Positions 38,911 to 51,738 of a stretch of 64,000 bases of DNA are shown here, in pieces; the stretch's first letter is position 1, and each line of letters begins with the position of its first letter. This DNA is from Promerops cafer (taxonomy: Eukaryota > Chordata > Aves > Passeriformes > Nectariniidae). A model generated the notes under the pieces. The model saw nothing but the letters and a program-made list of their open reading frames with translations, did no database searches and had not been told where the DNA came from. A program made the translations under genes and the position numbers. The stretch spans positions 1,018,507-1,082,506 of the forward strand of contig VZSE01006253.1 in NCBI GenBank assembly GCA_013398275.1. The letters run 5' to 3'.

Positions 38911-39166
38911 GTGATAGGACAAGGGAGAATGGCATTAAACAGAAAGAGGGCAGGTTCAGATTAGATACTAGGAGTAAATTCTTTACCGTGAGTGTGGTAA
39001 GGCACTGTCACAGGTTGCCCAGAGAGGTTTTATGTGCCCCATGCCTGGAAGTGTTCAAGGTCAGGTTGGATGGGTCTTTGAACAACCTGGTCTTGTGAAT
39101 GGTGTAACGAGACCGTCTTTAAAGTCCCTTCCAACCCAAAGCATTCTGTGATTGTACAATTCTATA
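37862..39166 (+). mobile_element. CR1 LINE, 5'-truncated, about 1.3 kb (longest copy)
   Basis: The element starts inside the reverse transcriptase region (AAGATCATGGAGCAG, encoding KIMEQ) and runs to a complete CR1 3' end. The tail has GATAGGACAAGGGAGAATGG, AGGCACTGTCACAGGTTGCC and TGGAAGTGTTCAAGGTCAGG. It then has AAAGTCCCTTCCAACCCAAA and closes with ATTCTGTGATTGTACAATTC repeats. This tail type (CCCTTCCAACCC) resembles the copies at 49090 and 3470 rather than those at 17960, 29400 and 56369, so at least two CR1 lineages are present. CR1 elements typically lack target-site duplications, and I see none. Confidence 0.95.
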
Positions 39167-40426
39167 TTGAAAACCATTACATTCTGTATTTTATTTAAGG
39201 TAAGTTTGCTACAGAGAGATGATTTGTGGAATATTCAAAACACACAATTCAAATGCAGAATCATGAGCATTCATGGCAGATAGAAGTGGAAGTTTCACCT
39301 TTTTTCTGTCAGGGACCAAAGATGAGTCCTGTGCCCTGTATGTCTACCCAACTGAATGCCACAAAGAACATTTAACAGATGTGGTTAAAACGTTCATGAA
39401 AGCTCTCTAAAAAATACATCTGACTAATATAAAAGCTTTATTTCAAGGTTTCAAAGAGCATAAAACACATTCTGTACTTCGAAAAATTAATGCAGATGGA
39501 AAAAAAATTCAAAAGACACGAATCAATGTCAGAACTAAAATCTTGCTCCTTGGAGCATTCTGATAAATATAAACAGATCCAAAGATCCTGCAAGAGGATA
39601 AAAATCAGCAAACAGAAATTATAATTTATGGCTGCAAATAATGTAGACTATGTGTCAACTCTCTTTTGCCTAGAAGAATTGAAATAAGGAACAAGGGAAA
39701 ATATTTCCTGTCTTTTTAATGTTGGAAGAATAATAGGTGAGAAGTTTATTCTCTCCGTAAGGCCATCACCCCATTTCCAATACCTTGAATGCAAGGTAGT
39801 AGATTTACTTCAAGAGAGCGAGAGCTTCCACAGCTACCGAAAAGCAGAGCAGTCCTGCAAGTGTCATGTATCAGATGCATTTGACAAACCATTCTATGCC
39901 ACTGTTACTCATATCTTTGTTAGGCTTTTTTCTTGGTGCTTATTTCCTATTTTTATATCCAGCTGGGCAAGGAGCCTGACATGCTCACACCTTCTCAATA
40001 TATTACATGGCTGCTTGTTAGTACTCAGTAGGGAGCTGATCATAAAGAATCCCAATTCTGTTCTTGGCTCTCTGAGAGGTGTGTGCTGTGTGCTGCCTGG
40101 GGAACTGAATAGTCCAAACTGATGTAGTTATCCTAAAAAGCAAGACAGAAAAGGAAATAAATTGGGGTCTGACATATTGGCATGTTGGCTCAGAATTCTT
40201 GGTCTGACTGTGCAAACCCTCTCTTATATCATCTTAAGTTCACAAGCTTCCTTCTAAACTGGCATCCATGTTAGGTTTATGACCTTGTTTAGTAATAATA
40301 GCAGAAAAATAGACAGGGATTTTAACAGCAGTTAGGGGTGAGATTTGTTCTCTTCTTTCCTATTTCTAGAAGATATAGGAGTATTTTTTGAAAGTCTCTC
40401 TTTTCCTCTTAGATTTTTGTCTTTAC

Positions 40427-40481
40427 TTGTTTGTTTGTTTGTTTGTTTGTTTGTTTGTTTGTTTGTTGGTTTGTTTGTTTG
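40427..40481. repeat. TTTG tetranucleotide microsatellite
   Basis: About 14 units of TTTG with one interruption (TTGG) near the 3' end. Likely polymorphic in length. Confidence 0.95.
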
Positions 40482-41486
40482 ACATGAAATTTGTCCATGG
40501 AATTGGATGGTATATTCACACAGTAACTGAGATGTTATGAAATTAAAGTTCCATGTATGTGTGTTGTTTGAGAATACGTTTTCCTCTGTAGCTGAATGGT
40601 GCTGAAAACTCTCTGAACAGTTATCACCAGAATCTGTTCCCTAGGACTGAGTAGAAAAGAAATGATGAGGCCCAAGGATATTTATTTCCCTTCCAGAAGA
40701 ATACAAAGAGAAACAGTCCTGGGGAAAACCTGTCAAAAGACCATTATTATATTCCTTTTCTTCCCCTATCCATTTCTCAAGTCAGTTTAACATATTTTGC
40801 TCATGCTCAAAGTTTTCAAACAGGAGACTTGGGCTTTGTTATCACACGAGATCTCAAAGACACAGCTGAAGTTAAACGGAGCTCTGCAGCACTACCAGAC
40901 ATGGCACAGACCTGTGGCACTGCACCAATGCACAGATCATTGCTGCTCACACAAAAGGATTGCAGGGCTGGAGGTAAGTCCAGCTCAGCCGTGGGCCTGC
41001 ACAGCATTTAGATGGTGCCTTACACACAGAGCAAGTAAACCACCACAGCTGTATTCAAGGCAGTTTTGTGGCAGGTTCATGCAGAAGGTAGTTAACATGT
41101 GGATGTAATGTCACTAAAACAGTAATATCACTAAAAGAAAAGACAAAATATCTCCAGAAAAAGGCATCAAATTGATGAAGGCTGATTTAATGGCTATATG
41201 AGCTCCTCTGCTCTTAGCATAAGAGCTGCTTAGCAGAAATCTTTGACAGTTTCCTAGTTTAGTTCAGTGTATCTAGTAAAGAGATTTTAAAAAGATCCCA
41301 CAGGAGTGATGGATTAGTTACATTTCTTTTGCCATCTAAGACCACATGTTTGGTTAAGATAATCATCTACCAGCAGAGAAGACACGGAGGAACAGATAGA
41401 TACTCCTATCCCATCTAGGATACTCCTATTACCCAAGAACTACTTGCTTGGTTTTGATTTAATTTATTTAATCCATTGTATTATTA

Positions 41487-41546
41487 TAATAATATAATAT
41501 AATATAATATAATATAATATAATATAATATAATATAATATAATATA
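41487..41546. repeat. AATAT pentanucleotide microsatellite
   Basis: About twelve near-perfect AATAT units. The only ambiguous base of the window, N at 41552, follows six bases later. This suggests that sequencing or gap closure was difficult here and that the true repeat length may differ. Confidence 0.95.
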
Positions 41547-43704
41547 TTATANATAATTTTATAACTGAAAAAATAGCCTTGACTTTTCATGGGAGGATAT
41601 TAGCCAGCAGTTTTATGTTCATCTGCAGCATTTTGCTGAGGTTGGAGGGAAAAACCTCCACTCCATATTACCATCAGCTATTTTAAATCTCCTGTGCTAC
41701 CTCTTCAGAGCAAAAGCAGCTAATAGCCCATGACTTGACTGATAGAGAATTAGACCAACAATAAGAGTGAATTTTACTGTTGAAAAAAATTTTTCCTCTT
41801 GAAAACAGATTTTTAAATTTTCTCTGTCAAAGCACTTATTTGTATAATAAAGAAAATAAATACCCCTTACTTTCAGAACAAACCTATAAAAATATCTATA
41901 TGGTATTTTTATTGACGCTCAACTTCAAGTAAAACTTATGCTTAGTAAAGAAAATTTGAAACAGGATATTAAGTAGAAAGTATTTGTAAAAGTACAGGCA
42001 GAAAAGAGTTTTTAATGATACTATCCCAGGTGTCAGAGCAAGCAACCAGTGAATAATATTTTCAGTTTATTCTTTCCATGTAGTGGACACACAGCAATAC
42101 TGAAGATTGCACATTGCAATTCAGATAAGGGGCCAAGGCTTCCCCTGTCACCTTCTGGATCTTTTGTCAGTATGTGTCTCTACACTGAAAATTGATCAAA
42201 CTATTTACTGTTTAAGAGACATTTTCTAAACAAAACACACCACAAAGTCCCACAGAATGAAAGAAAGAGAACAGAAATGTTGGTTACAAATTAAATAGTC
42301 GGAAGACTGCTGCATAGTCTGAGAAAGCACTAGAAGAGTGAGATGGAGGCATTGATATAGCTACTGGGAGATGTGTAACAGGTAAAAAAGGAGGTCACTG
42401 AGTAGATCGGGTGTACTACTGGGGTTAGGAAACCAGCCTGCAAATGTAGGGAAGGAACCTGCTATGATTTGGACTTTCACAAGAAGGGCAGTGAAGACAC
42501 ACCTAGAGAAGCAGTTTTAATTTCAGTTTTGATTTGATTGTGGTTTGATCACAAATGCACAGAAGGGGATCACAGCCATTGGGCTGTTTGGAGGTTTTCT
42601 GAAACAGCAGTTGAGGAGATATCCCAAACCATTTAGAGTGGCAGTATCCATGGAAGAGAAGAACACAGTGTTTTTAGAATGTCCTCTTCAAGTCATCATC
42701 TGACAATCTCTTCAGTCAAACTGGGAATTTGATATTCATATATGGTTAAATGGCACTGTGTACTTTGCTTGTTTCAGAGCCCTGAAACACACGGTGAATT
42801 GCTGCTGCTGAGAGATGGGCACCTGTGTAGTTACTGCTGAGGAAGAAGAGATAAGAAAAGGGAAGAAGGCATCTTTCAGCTAAGATCAGTTGCTCTCTCT
42901 TCATGACAACTGGCTCAGATAGCAAAATGAACAGCAAGGCTACCTACCCTCAGAGACCTGTAACTCTCTCTGTCCGTTTTCTCTGCCTCCCACCTTCTGT
43001 GGGACAACCAGTTCTAAGGAGAACTGAACCAGCCCTGCTTCATCTAAAGCATCCCTTCCTTAGCTCCCTTATTTTGATGCAATACTAGCACATATTTCTC
43101 TTTCCCCTCCTGCTTTGCAGGAAACCCTGAGCACTCTTGCTAATTAAATACTCTGCAGGAAACATGCAGAGAAGAAACAGACTGGAGCAATAGGTGAGCA
43201 GTCTGGCGCAGCTTCAAAGCCACCAACTTGATGGATGTGTGCATCAGCAATTTGAGCCGCCTGCTCCTTGCCTAAGTGATGGTGACCCATGCAAGAGGGT
43301 TGCAGGAGTCAGCTAATGCCCCACGTGCTGTGTGGCATGTGGGGGAAGCTGCCTGAACTCAATTTGGAATCTTGTATAACCTAAGAATCAATACTATTCT
43401 CTTTTCTTCCCCTCCCTTCCTTTTCTTTTTTCCCAAATCCCACTTTCACCATGGCTTTCTGAAGCAGACAGAAGTAAGTGTACAGACACTCTAGGAAAGA
43501 TATGTGTGTATTCAGATCATTTGGGTCGTGATCACATGGAGAGTTATACAAAATCCATTAGCAGAAACTAGTTCATAAAATTTTGTTTTACATCTGACTA
43601 AGGTGCTGGTTTAAAGTTTCTTAGGGCTGTAGCTCATGATTCCTTCATTAAATGAGTCCAGCAGATTTGGGAAAAAAAAGTACTAATTTCCCTCTTTCTT
43701 ACAC

Positions 43705-43770
43705 ATTTCAGCAGATAAATAAAGGGGTTTGATGTCAAACCCCTTTCAAAGGGATTTATGTATCTGAAAT
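43705..43770. repeat. 66-bp imperfect hairpin with a 26-bp core palindrome
   Basis: The core is a 12-bp arm, AAAGGGGTTTGA (43721-43732), a TG centre, and the exact reverse complement (43735-43746). Outside it, ATTTCAG, CAGAT and AAAT segments on the left (43705-43720) pair with ATTTAT (43754-43759), ATCTG and AAAT on the right (to 43770). The pairing needs a 7-base insertion (CAAAGGG), a 4-base insertion and a 3-base gap. Such a structure could be the remains of a foldback or MITE-like transposon, a structured RNA, or a palindromic binding site. I see no clear target duplications. Confidence 0.85.
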
Positions 43771-46700
43771 ACCTAAATCATGACTGAATTGGAAACTTGT
43801 TTTCTACCTCACTCTAAAATGAAATAATATGTCTTAGCTGATTGTGTAGAAGACTCAACAGGAAAGATCATATTTTTAAATTTATTTTACTTTCCTTTTA
43901 ATCATGTGTTCTTCTCTCTCCCTTTATCAACCTTGGTTTGTTTGATTTTGTTTTGCTTTCCTTTCTGGAACTTAAAAATTCAGAAATCATTCTTGTCACA
44001 ACTATTGTTAAAATCAATATGCTTTCATACAATACTTTGGACATTAGAGTATTGCTGAAATGCTCGTATCTTTCAGTCCCAATAGGGCACCATAGCTGTT
44101 GTTTCTCCTAAAAGGAGCCCAACCATGTCATTAGGAAATTCATCATAAAATTACTGTTAATTGTTTGGCAGTGCTTCAAAGTGTCACATCACTCACACAA
44201 CACACATCCTTAGCACATTCTTGCTTAGCACTGAAATGAAACCTCACAATTTTCAATATTTCCCTGCAGGGTTGCGCTACATTAGTCCTTCATGCAGCAG
44301 ATACACTGTTAATATTTGATGCATGGCTGGGTGTAGGCAGGCTTTAGCCAGGGCATTTTTTCCCTACAGATATTTCATAACTCCAGTGGTGAAATACTTT
44401 TGTTTAAAATCTCTCATCCTCTGTCATGGAACACACACAGCCACTGTGCAGCCACCGATGCACCCACACACCCTGTGCCCTAGGTCTGTCACCCTTACTC
44501 CCTTCTGTGTTACTGCTGTTATCAACAATTCAATACAATATAGATTATCTATTTCTACATGAGGAGTTAATAAAACCCTGAAGAAAATTATTCAAACTAT
44601 ACTTTTATGAGGAAGTGTTGAAACAGGACTTCTTAACATGTTCAAACTGTTGAAACATTTAACCCAAATCACTCCTTCCCATGAGCACATGCAGTTTCAA
44701 TGATTTATCAAAAAATCCAAATGAACAAGGAAATCACTGAAAATTTGCTGAGAAAGCTCCAGCTCTAGACCCAAACACAGATTTTAATGACCGAATCAGT
44801 GAATAAAGCCTCACACTGCAGTTCCTTGGAGGTCTGACTGGCACTTCTAGAGCAGAATCAGGAAAGACGCAGGAGGAAGTTATTTTCTTCTTATAATTAT
44901 CTTTCAGGCTGGCACATATATTTTGGATGTTTTGGTATCTGGATGAATATCAATAATTCATGTGTTTTCTTTTAAATATATCTCAGAAGAGTGCTCTCAT
45001 TTTGTTGCACTTGTGTCGTGTCCCAGTGTATGCATTTCAGGCTTAAATTGATTGAACAAATGGACAATGAGTTGGCTTGACAGGGAAGCATCCTCTTGAA
45101 GAGCAGTCTGTGGCACAGGACCACGCCATTATCACCCACCTGTCACATGTGGCAGCTTCTCCTTGGAGCACTCACACTGCGGAAAAATTATCAGCTGAGC
45201 CAGCTCTGGTACCTTCCACTGGCTGCTTGAGATCAACCAAAACTGTGGTTGAAAGAGGTTAATGGGGATTTTTGTAGAGGCTGTAAAACCAAGCTATCTG
45301 AGCACAACTTTCTGACTGCTCTGACACACGCAGAGGAGGGTATCTTTCTGGGGGTTATTGCACATATATGTTTGGGGATAAGCTTTGAAATCACTTTCAA
45401 TTTCTCCTTTCTCACTGGATTTAGGCTCTGAAGGGCATCTACTCAGCATGGCACAGCCTTGGCAGAGCCCTTTCCTGTAGAAGCTGTGTGATTCAGCCAA
45501 ATCTTTTTCATCAGTACCCTCATACCACAGTTGGAAACAGCATGAGCCAGCAAAAGCAGGTGTCTGTCAACATGCATTCGGGGTTTTGCCAGGATAACTA
45601 AAAGGGTTTTAGGCTGCAGGGCTTCTTCTATACCTCTCACTGATGTGGCTTCATGGTTTTGTTGTTAGACCTCTCTGTGGTGGCCACACAGGTGCTGACG
45701 GATTGGGCAGTGGGTCTTGGCAGGGAAAGACTACAGGATCTTCCTACCCACCCCCAAGGTTGCCCACAGGATCCCTCTTCCAGCTTGTGCCTCAGCTGTT
45801 CCTGCAGCAGCTGCTGAGGTACTATATGGTTTGCAGCACAGCATGCACAGAAAACTCTCAATCAGTTCTGTGAATTATGGTGATTAAGCAGTTGAGGCAC
45901 GAAACGGCTGAACTTCCTTTACTGTGAGGATGGAGGGGGAGTCAGTCTCCTTCGAGAGAGGGACAAGACTGCCAATTTTCAGAGTGAGCACCTGGGATAT
46001 AGATACTTAATTCGTATGGGCACATTTGAACTTTTTAACCTGCATACCCACATCTCTTCCCAGTAGAGAGAATGGATTTCAATACAGCTAAAAAACAGCC
46101 TGTGTAAGAGAAGCATCCAATTGATTTTTGTGGATTTGCCTGCTTAAATACAAAGGATTTCTGATAAATGTTTGAAATCAATGCTCCAGCAAGAGCCCAG
46201 CAGCCTTTGTACCGATGCAGCTGTGAAGCCCTGAGACAGCATGGAAGCAGGCTGACCTCTCTCTCCTTTTGAGCTGGTCCTTGGATGTGCAGCAGCTGCC
46301 CTGGCGCTATTCAGCTCTGCACTGACATTTTTTTACCAAGATGTGTCAGTTCCATGAACAGAGAAATTCAGCAAAATGAGGGCAAGTGTAACCTGTACTT
46401 AGCATTATCAATGCAGGGGGAAAAATACCACAAGTAAAAATCTATATTCCAACACAGAACAACACAAGTAGACAGCTGATCTATAGCTGCCATGTGGTTA
46501 TCATACTGATTAGTCGAACAGCATGTCCACAGCACTAATATACTCTTAGCTGAAAACATCAGGAGAGAGCCAAAGCTTTAGTCTAGAATAAAGTCTTACG
46601 TATTATGATAGACAGAACAAGGACAAGCTGCTACAGACTCAGCTACATCTAAATCAAGCCTTGAATTAAACAGAAGGCTTCATCTTATTACCGTAGTTAT

Positions 46701-49089
46701 CTATTTGTAATTTCAGCAGAGAAGGGAAAGCCACAGAGAGATTTTCAATAACCTTTCTCTTGTTCCTCAAGAGCAAAAGTATTTCCAGCAACGCCGAGGC
46801 TTTTATACAGGTTGTGTTTGCTGTGCACATTTTCCAAACAAATGGGCTTGGAAGCCAGTGGAATCTGGGTCAGCTGAGATGCTGTGATCCTTGAAGTAGC
46901 TTGTTTGTGCAAATGACTTGTAAAATCTGCATTCTCAAAAGTCAGCCACATTTTCTCATTTATACACTCTTATTTTTCTTTCCTTTTTTTGTTTGCTTTT
47001 TAAACAACATTTATTTCTACCTTTCTCTGGTGGTTTCCTAAGAGGGAGGCGAAAGTATTTTACTCTTAAAAAAAAAAAATCTTTAGGAAATTCAATAGTG
47101 CTTCATATCTCTTGCCTAGCACGGTAATTACACAAGCTACAGCAAATATTTAAAGAAAAAAAAAACTTTTTCCCTCATTGCCACCTTCATTGATAATAAA
47201 AGAGTGAGATGATATTAAAGAACTTGAAATTAGAACTGTGTATGGAGAAATTGAAAAATGAATTAGCACACAATTGTCTTCCCACAAGATATCTCCTTTA
47301 TGTAAGGGAAATCTTCCATTTTGGAGGAAAGGTTTTTAGGAATAATGATGGATTAGAGCTGTTTTATTATTTTTATCTTGTTATCTAAAAAAAACCCACC
47401 CTAAAAAAAGGCTGGTAGAATTGATGGAATATCTTGGTTGTCTTTGTTAGGCTTAATTCCCAAGGAACAGAAATATCTTTAATGTGTCACACTTTTAATT
47501 ACTTCTCTAACATTTCCCAAACAACAGCAGAAATTTATCCAGCATTTTGGAAAGGGAGAACACAAACTGATCATACTGAGAATAGTTTTGTATATTTTTT
47601 TATTCTTTCATAAGATATTGTCTATTACCCCTCAAAGAATACCCCTTTGCCGGATAGCCATGTAATGGAAGTTATATTTATTATTCCCTTAAGGCATTAG
47701 GTCAGAAAAAAGCCTAAATCCAGAGCACTCCCTGACCCATCCTGGCATTTCCAAACCACTGCCTTTCTCTGAGTTGCCAATGACTGAATTACCCACCATC
47801 CCCTTAGAGGCTGACCTTAAATCCTGTCCTCATCTGCGCAGGGCAAGGCTGAGACCTGCTGCAAGGGTCAGTGGAACAGATGGAGGCAGGAAAGGCTGGC
47901 TGTCATTCCCTGTCCCCATGGGTGACAGTCATTGTACGGTCATTTCTGCTGGAGTCCCTTCAATCATCCTAAAGCCTTGAAGGTGAATAAGTTTCATTCA
48001 AGTCCTCAAGTGAGGGCAATAATATATAGATGTTGCCATATCCTCTCTACCTCACTCTTTCTCAAGGTTGGTGAGGAGGAATTCTCCTTATTTGAGCTGG
48101 CAGATTAGCTGGAGGGGAAAAGCAGGGCTGTGCTAGTCCTTTTTACAATGTATAGGGACTATGCAAGTCCTCTGAACACCCACCTTCTCTTTTAACATCT
48201 TCATCGGTGCTTCACTGACCTCACTTAACATCCTCCCTAACTGGCATAGATGTTCAAACATTTTTTGAAATTTCAGTTTTAATTTCTTTCTTTTCCTCAT
48301 GTTAGATCATGACTCCTATTTTAACCACCTTAGTTATTTTCCCCTACTCTTTCATATTATTTCCTCTAAATATATTTTCTTTTTTGGCAGTTATCATAAC
48401 CCTTCACTGTGATTTTCTCTGAGCAGCATTAAAATTCTGATAGAAAAGGATAATCAGAGACTGTCTGACTGAGTGCAATTTACCTCTAACTAAAAATGGC
48501 CTTATTTAATCTCTGGTAAAATGCACTTTATTTTGTTTCAGCATGGAACTTCTTAAATGGAAAACATGATTTCCACAAATGGAGGTTTTGTGCTTTTTTA
48601 AACTTTTTGATGTGCCAACTTAAAGATATTCAAGAAATCCAATCTGTGGCACTGCAGTTTTAAGTCTGAATGAAGGAAAGAGTGACAATTAACAAAAACA
48701 GATACATAATAGACTTCTGCTCTTCGAGGAGCTACTGCATGTCGGCTGAGCATCAGTACAGGCTGGAGGCTGTCCAAATCTATCAACAGGTGGGATCACT
48801 TATGCAAACCTCAGCAAGGAGAGATCTGAATTTCAGGAATCTCATGCACCAGACTATTTCCTTTCATGACACTGTCAGTCTCTACTAGACATCAGGCTCT
48901 GCCTCAGGAGGCACAGGTGTCTCTGTTGGCCACGGATTCCCCTCAAGCAGGTAACACAGCCAGTTGGGGATTCATGTATTTACCAACGCTATCAGGAACT
49001 TTGCTCCTTTTCGTTACATTTCTCTCTGACATTACCAAACTAAGTAAAACTTTTTAGTGTATATGTCCCAATATTCAGAAGCTTCATGC

Positions 49090-49359
49090 ACTGTGATAGG
49101 ACAAGGGGAAACAGATTTAAACTAAAAAAGCAGAGATTTAGATTACATGTAAGGAAGAATTTTTTACTGTGAGGGTGGTGAGGCACTGGAACAGGTTGTC
49201 CAGAGAAGCTGTGAATGCCCCAACTCTGGAAGTGTTCAAGGCCAGTTTGGATGGGGCTCAGAGCAACCTGGTCTAGTGCAAAATGTCCCTGCCCATGTCA
49301 GAGTGATTGGAACTGGATGATTTCTAAGATCCCTTCCAACTCAAGCCATTCTATGATCA
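49090..49359 (+). mobile_element. CR1 LINE 3' end, plus strand
   Basis: A clean CR1 tail. Landmarks are GTGATAGGACAAGGGGAAAC, AGGAAGAATTTTTTACTGTG, GGTGAGGCACTGGAACAGGT, TGGAAGTGTTCAAGGCCAGT and AGCAACCTGGTCTAGTG, then the end CCCTTCCAACTCAAGCCATT followed by CTATGATCAC. Only the last few codons of ORF2 and the 3' non-coding part remain. It is of the same tail type as the copy at 37862. Confidence 0.95.
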
Positions 49360-51103
49360 CATGGATAAATGAATGAGCCTAAGTTTGGCCAAAAAGCTAT
49401 CATTCATTTCAGTGAAATTTCTAATGTAGCTAAGGATTTTTGTTTGCCATTCCTTCAAGGCAATTTATAAGGTCAGGGGCATGACACACAACAAAACAAA
49501 TAACCCTGAATGGAGCTTATCTTCCTCTGGAAAAAAAATAATTGTTGTCTTCCTGCAAAATGCAGAATTCTAAAATGGTGTCTTTCACTCCCTGTCTGGA
49601 TATTGCTGGTCCGGAACAATTATCATTATAAATTTGGTGACAGAATTCTCACAAGATTGTAATTATTAGTTACTTGGCTCATCAATTGCTGCTTTTCCTT
49701 TTTTAAAAATCCTTTTCCAAATCCTCTGAAACTGATAAAAGACTTTCATTATTGTTTGTTTTCCACCAACATTTTGATGAGGTTGTAGCAGATGAAAAAA
49801 ATCTTTAATTAATTTTTCTTTTGCAGCAGCACAATGCAATAGATGGGAAACTCTGTCTTTTTTTCTGAGGATGAAGCTGAGATTTGTAGGAAGGAATTTC
49901 CTGCCAATTGTCTCCATGGTCCCAATACACCATCTCACATCATATGCAAAGTAATATCTTGAATCCATGGTATTCATGGGCTGGTTTTCAGTCTCTGTTT
50001 TCTGCCTCAGTACAGGATTCAGCACATCAGGATAAACATCAGTGGGAGCAGGATGCTGCCACTAAAACCCTTCTCTATTTATTTTGCCAGCTCTATTTTT
50101 CTTCCCTACAAGGCACCGGGAGTGTCGCTGGGTGAGTGCACACAACACTGACTGTTTGCCTGGTCCTTGGCCACATCCAGGCTGGGTCAAGGCACCATCC
50201 CACAAGACCAAAACCAAGATGTACAGGCACTCTGATGGGTATCAGTGGGAATGAGAGGGGGATCAGGACAGACACACTCAGTGGCTCCCAAGTGCCATTG
50301 GATTAATCTCTGAACTATCGATCACTGATTGCCAGGCTGTGTCATCCATCTTCCTCTTCTCACCCTTGAGGGAAAATCATTCAGAGGAGACTTATTAAGG
50401 CCAAAGAAAATGTATGTTGACTCAAGGAGAGGCAACACAGAATAATTGCTCAGGACCTGCCATTTTAAATGCTTCTTCTTACTCTGTTTTTAATGCTCCT
50501 TCATTTGGGGCAGAAGTGGTTATAAAGTGGTTGCATGTGACAGTAATTGGAACTGTGTATAGTGTTCATTAAGGACTAAACAAGGATGAAGAGGATGATC
50601 ATCAGGACGTATATAATTGATGATGGTGCATAATGTATTATGAAGCAATTCTAATTAGAAAACATCCCAGGTCTTCTATCAATCATCCTTCTCTCTTTCA
50701 CCTTTTCTGTTTTGATCCCCACACACATTACTCACACAGCCTGAAGCAGGTCCCTTGCTGCATCTGCTGCTCAGTCCTGACTGTGGTTATTGGGAAAATT
50801 CCTCACGAGGAAAGAAACCACAGCACTACATGCAGCACAGACTGCAATACCAAATATCTTCGTTCTGCACGGCTCACGACACACACTCATCATTTGAATA
50901 ACTAATGTGTGTGGTTCTACTACATTTGCCCATTAATGAATAGGAGAAATGCATTTCAAAAACAATGTTTTCCAATTATATCTCAGGTTACTGTTGGGAG
51001 TGGGGTTTTAGCTACCTTTTGAAGTATGACCTTTGTGTGTGTTGGTGTGCATAAGGATAAGCAGACTTGCAAGAAATTCAGAAATTCCCTTCCCTACAAA
51101 ATT

Positions 51104-51128
51104 AAAAAAAAAAAAAAAAAAAAAAAAA
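51104..51128. repeat. Poly-A tract (25 A)
   Basis: Twenty-five uninterrupted A. Imperfect inverted arms of about 20 bp (51072-51091 and 51159-51178) flank it, with a perfect 10-bp core AAATTCCCTT / AAGGGAATTT. No SINE or processed pseudogene body is recognised. Confidence 0.9.
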
Positions 51129-51722
51129 TTCCATTTTGGGGGGAAGAAAAGGGATAAAAAGGGAATTTTCATGAATTTTTTCTTCCACAATGAAAGCAAA
51201 CTGGTTTATACTTAAAGCTTTTTAAAGCTGATTTTTAAATAAAAATTCCATATAAATAAAATGGAAAGATAATATTTCTTATTTTCATAATAAATATTTT
51301 ATTATCACTTTATTAACATCTTTTAGACATTTATAAGACACAACCCTAAAGCAAGCAAGCATAATAAAAAAAAAATAAGAGTTTTGATGAAGTTTTTCTG
51401 TCATCCTGTGCTAGAAAGCAACTAGAGCTGCCTGAAAAACAATACAAGCTTTGAGAAAAGGCCTGAGAGCAGCCCAGCACTTCAGAGTGGCTGCTGAGCA
51501 GTCACCGATCATCAGGCGATCTCTGCAGATCCAGAGCCTGCTGAAGGATATGAAAAACTTCCCCAATAATTGGATCTGGCTTTGGTCAAAAGGCAATGCT
51601 AAACAAGGCGTAAAATTAAATAACAATGTTAAAAAAAAAATAAAATAAAAATTAAAGTCAGATTTGTCAAAGTTGTCAGTCTTAAATAGTTCCCAGGATC
51701 CATCATTAAATAATTCACACTT

Positions 51723-51738
51723 TGGCACTGAAGTGCCA
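51723..51738. repeat. 16-bp perfect dyad
   Basis: TGGCACT, GA, AGTGCCA. The half-sites resemble TGGCA motifs but their spacing does not fit the standard NFI dimer. It lies in an enhancer-like segment. Confidence 0.75.

Larger units (their letters stand above)
39167..49089. other. Long unique non-coding block
   Basis: About 9.9 kb with no supported gene or recognised transposon. Two sizeable microsatellites and a notable imperfect hairpin (43705-43770) are listed separately. The frames present (103 codons or fewer) are unrecognised. GC-richer patches occur at about 43190-43340, 45640-45800 and 46190-46310. Confidence 0.55.

Noticed and set aside
49666..50025. 119-codon open frame on the minus strand
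   Set aside because: Unrecognised sequence, no exon signals and an overlapping plus-strand frame. Taken as chance.
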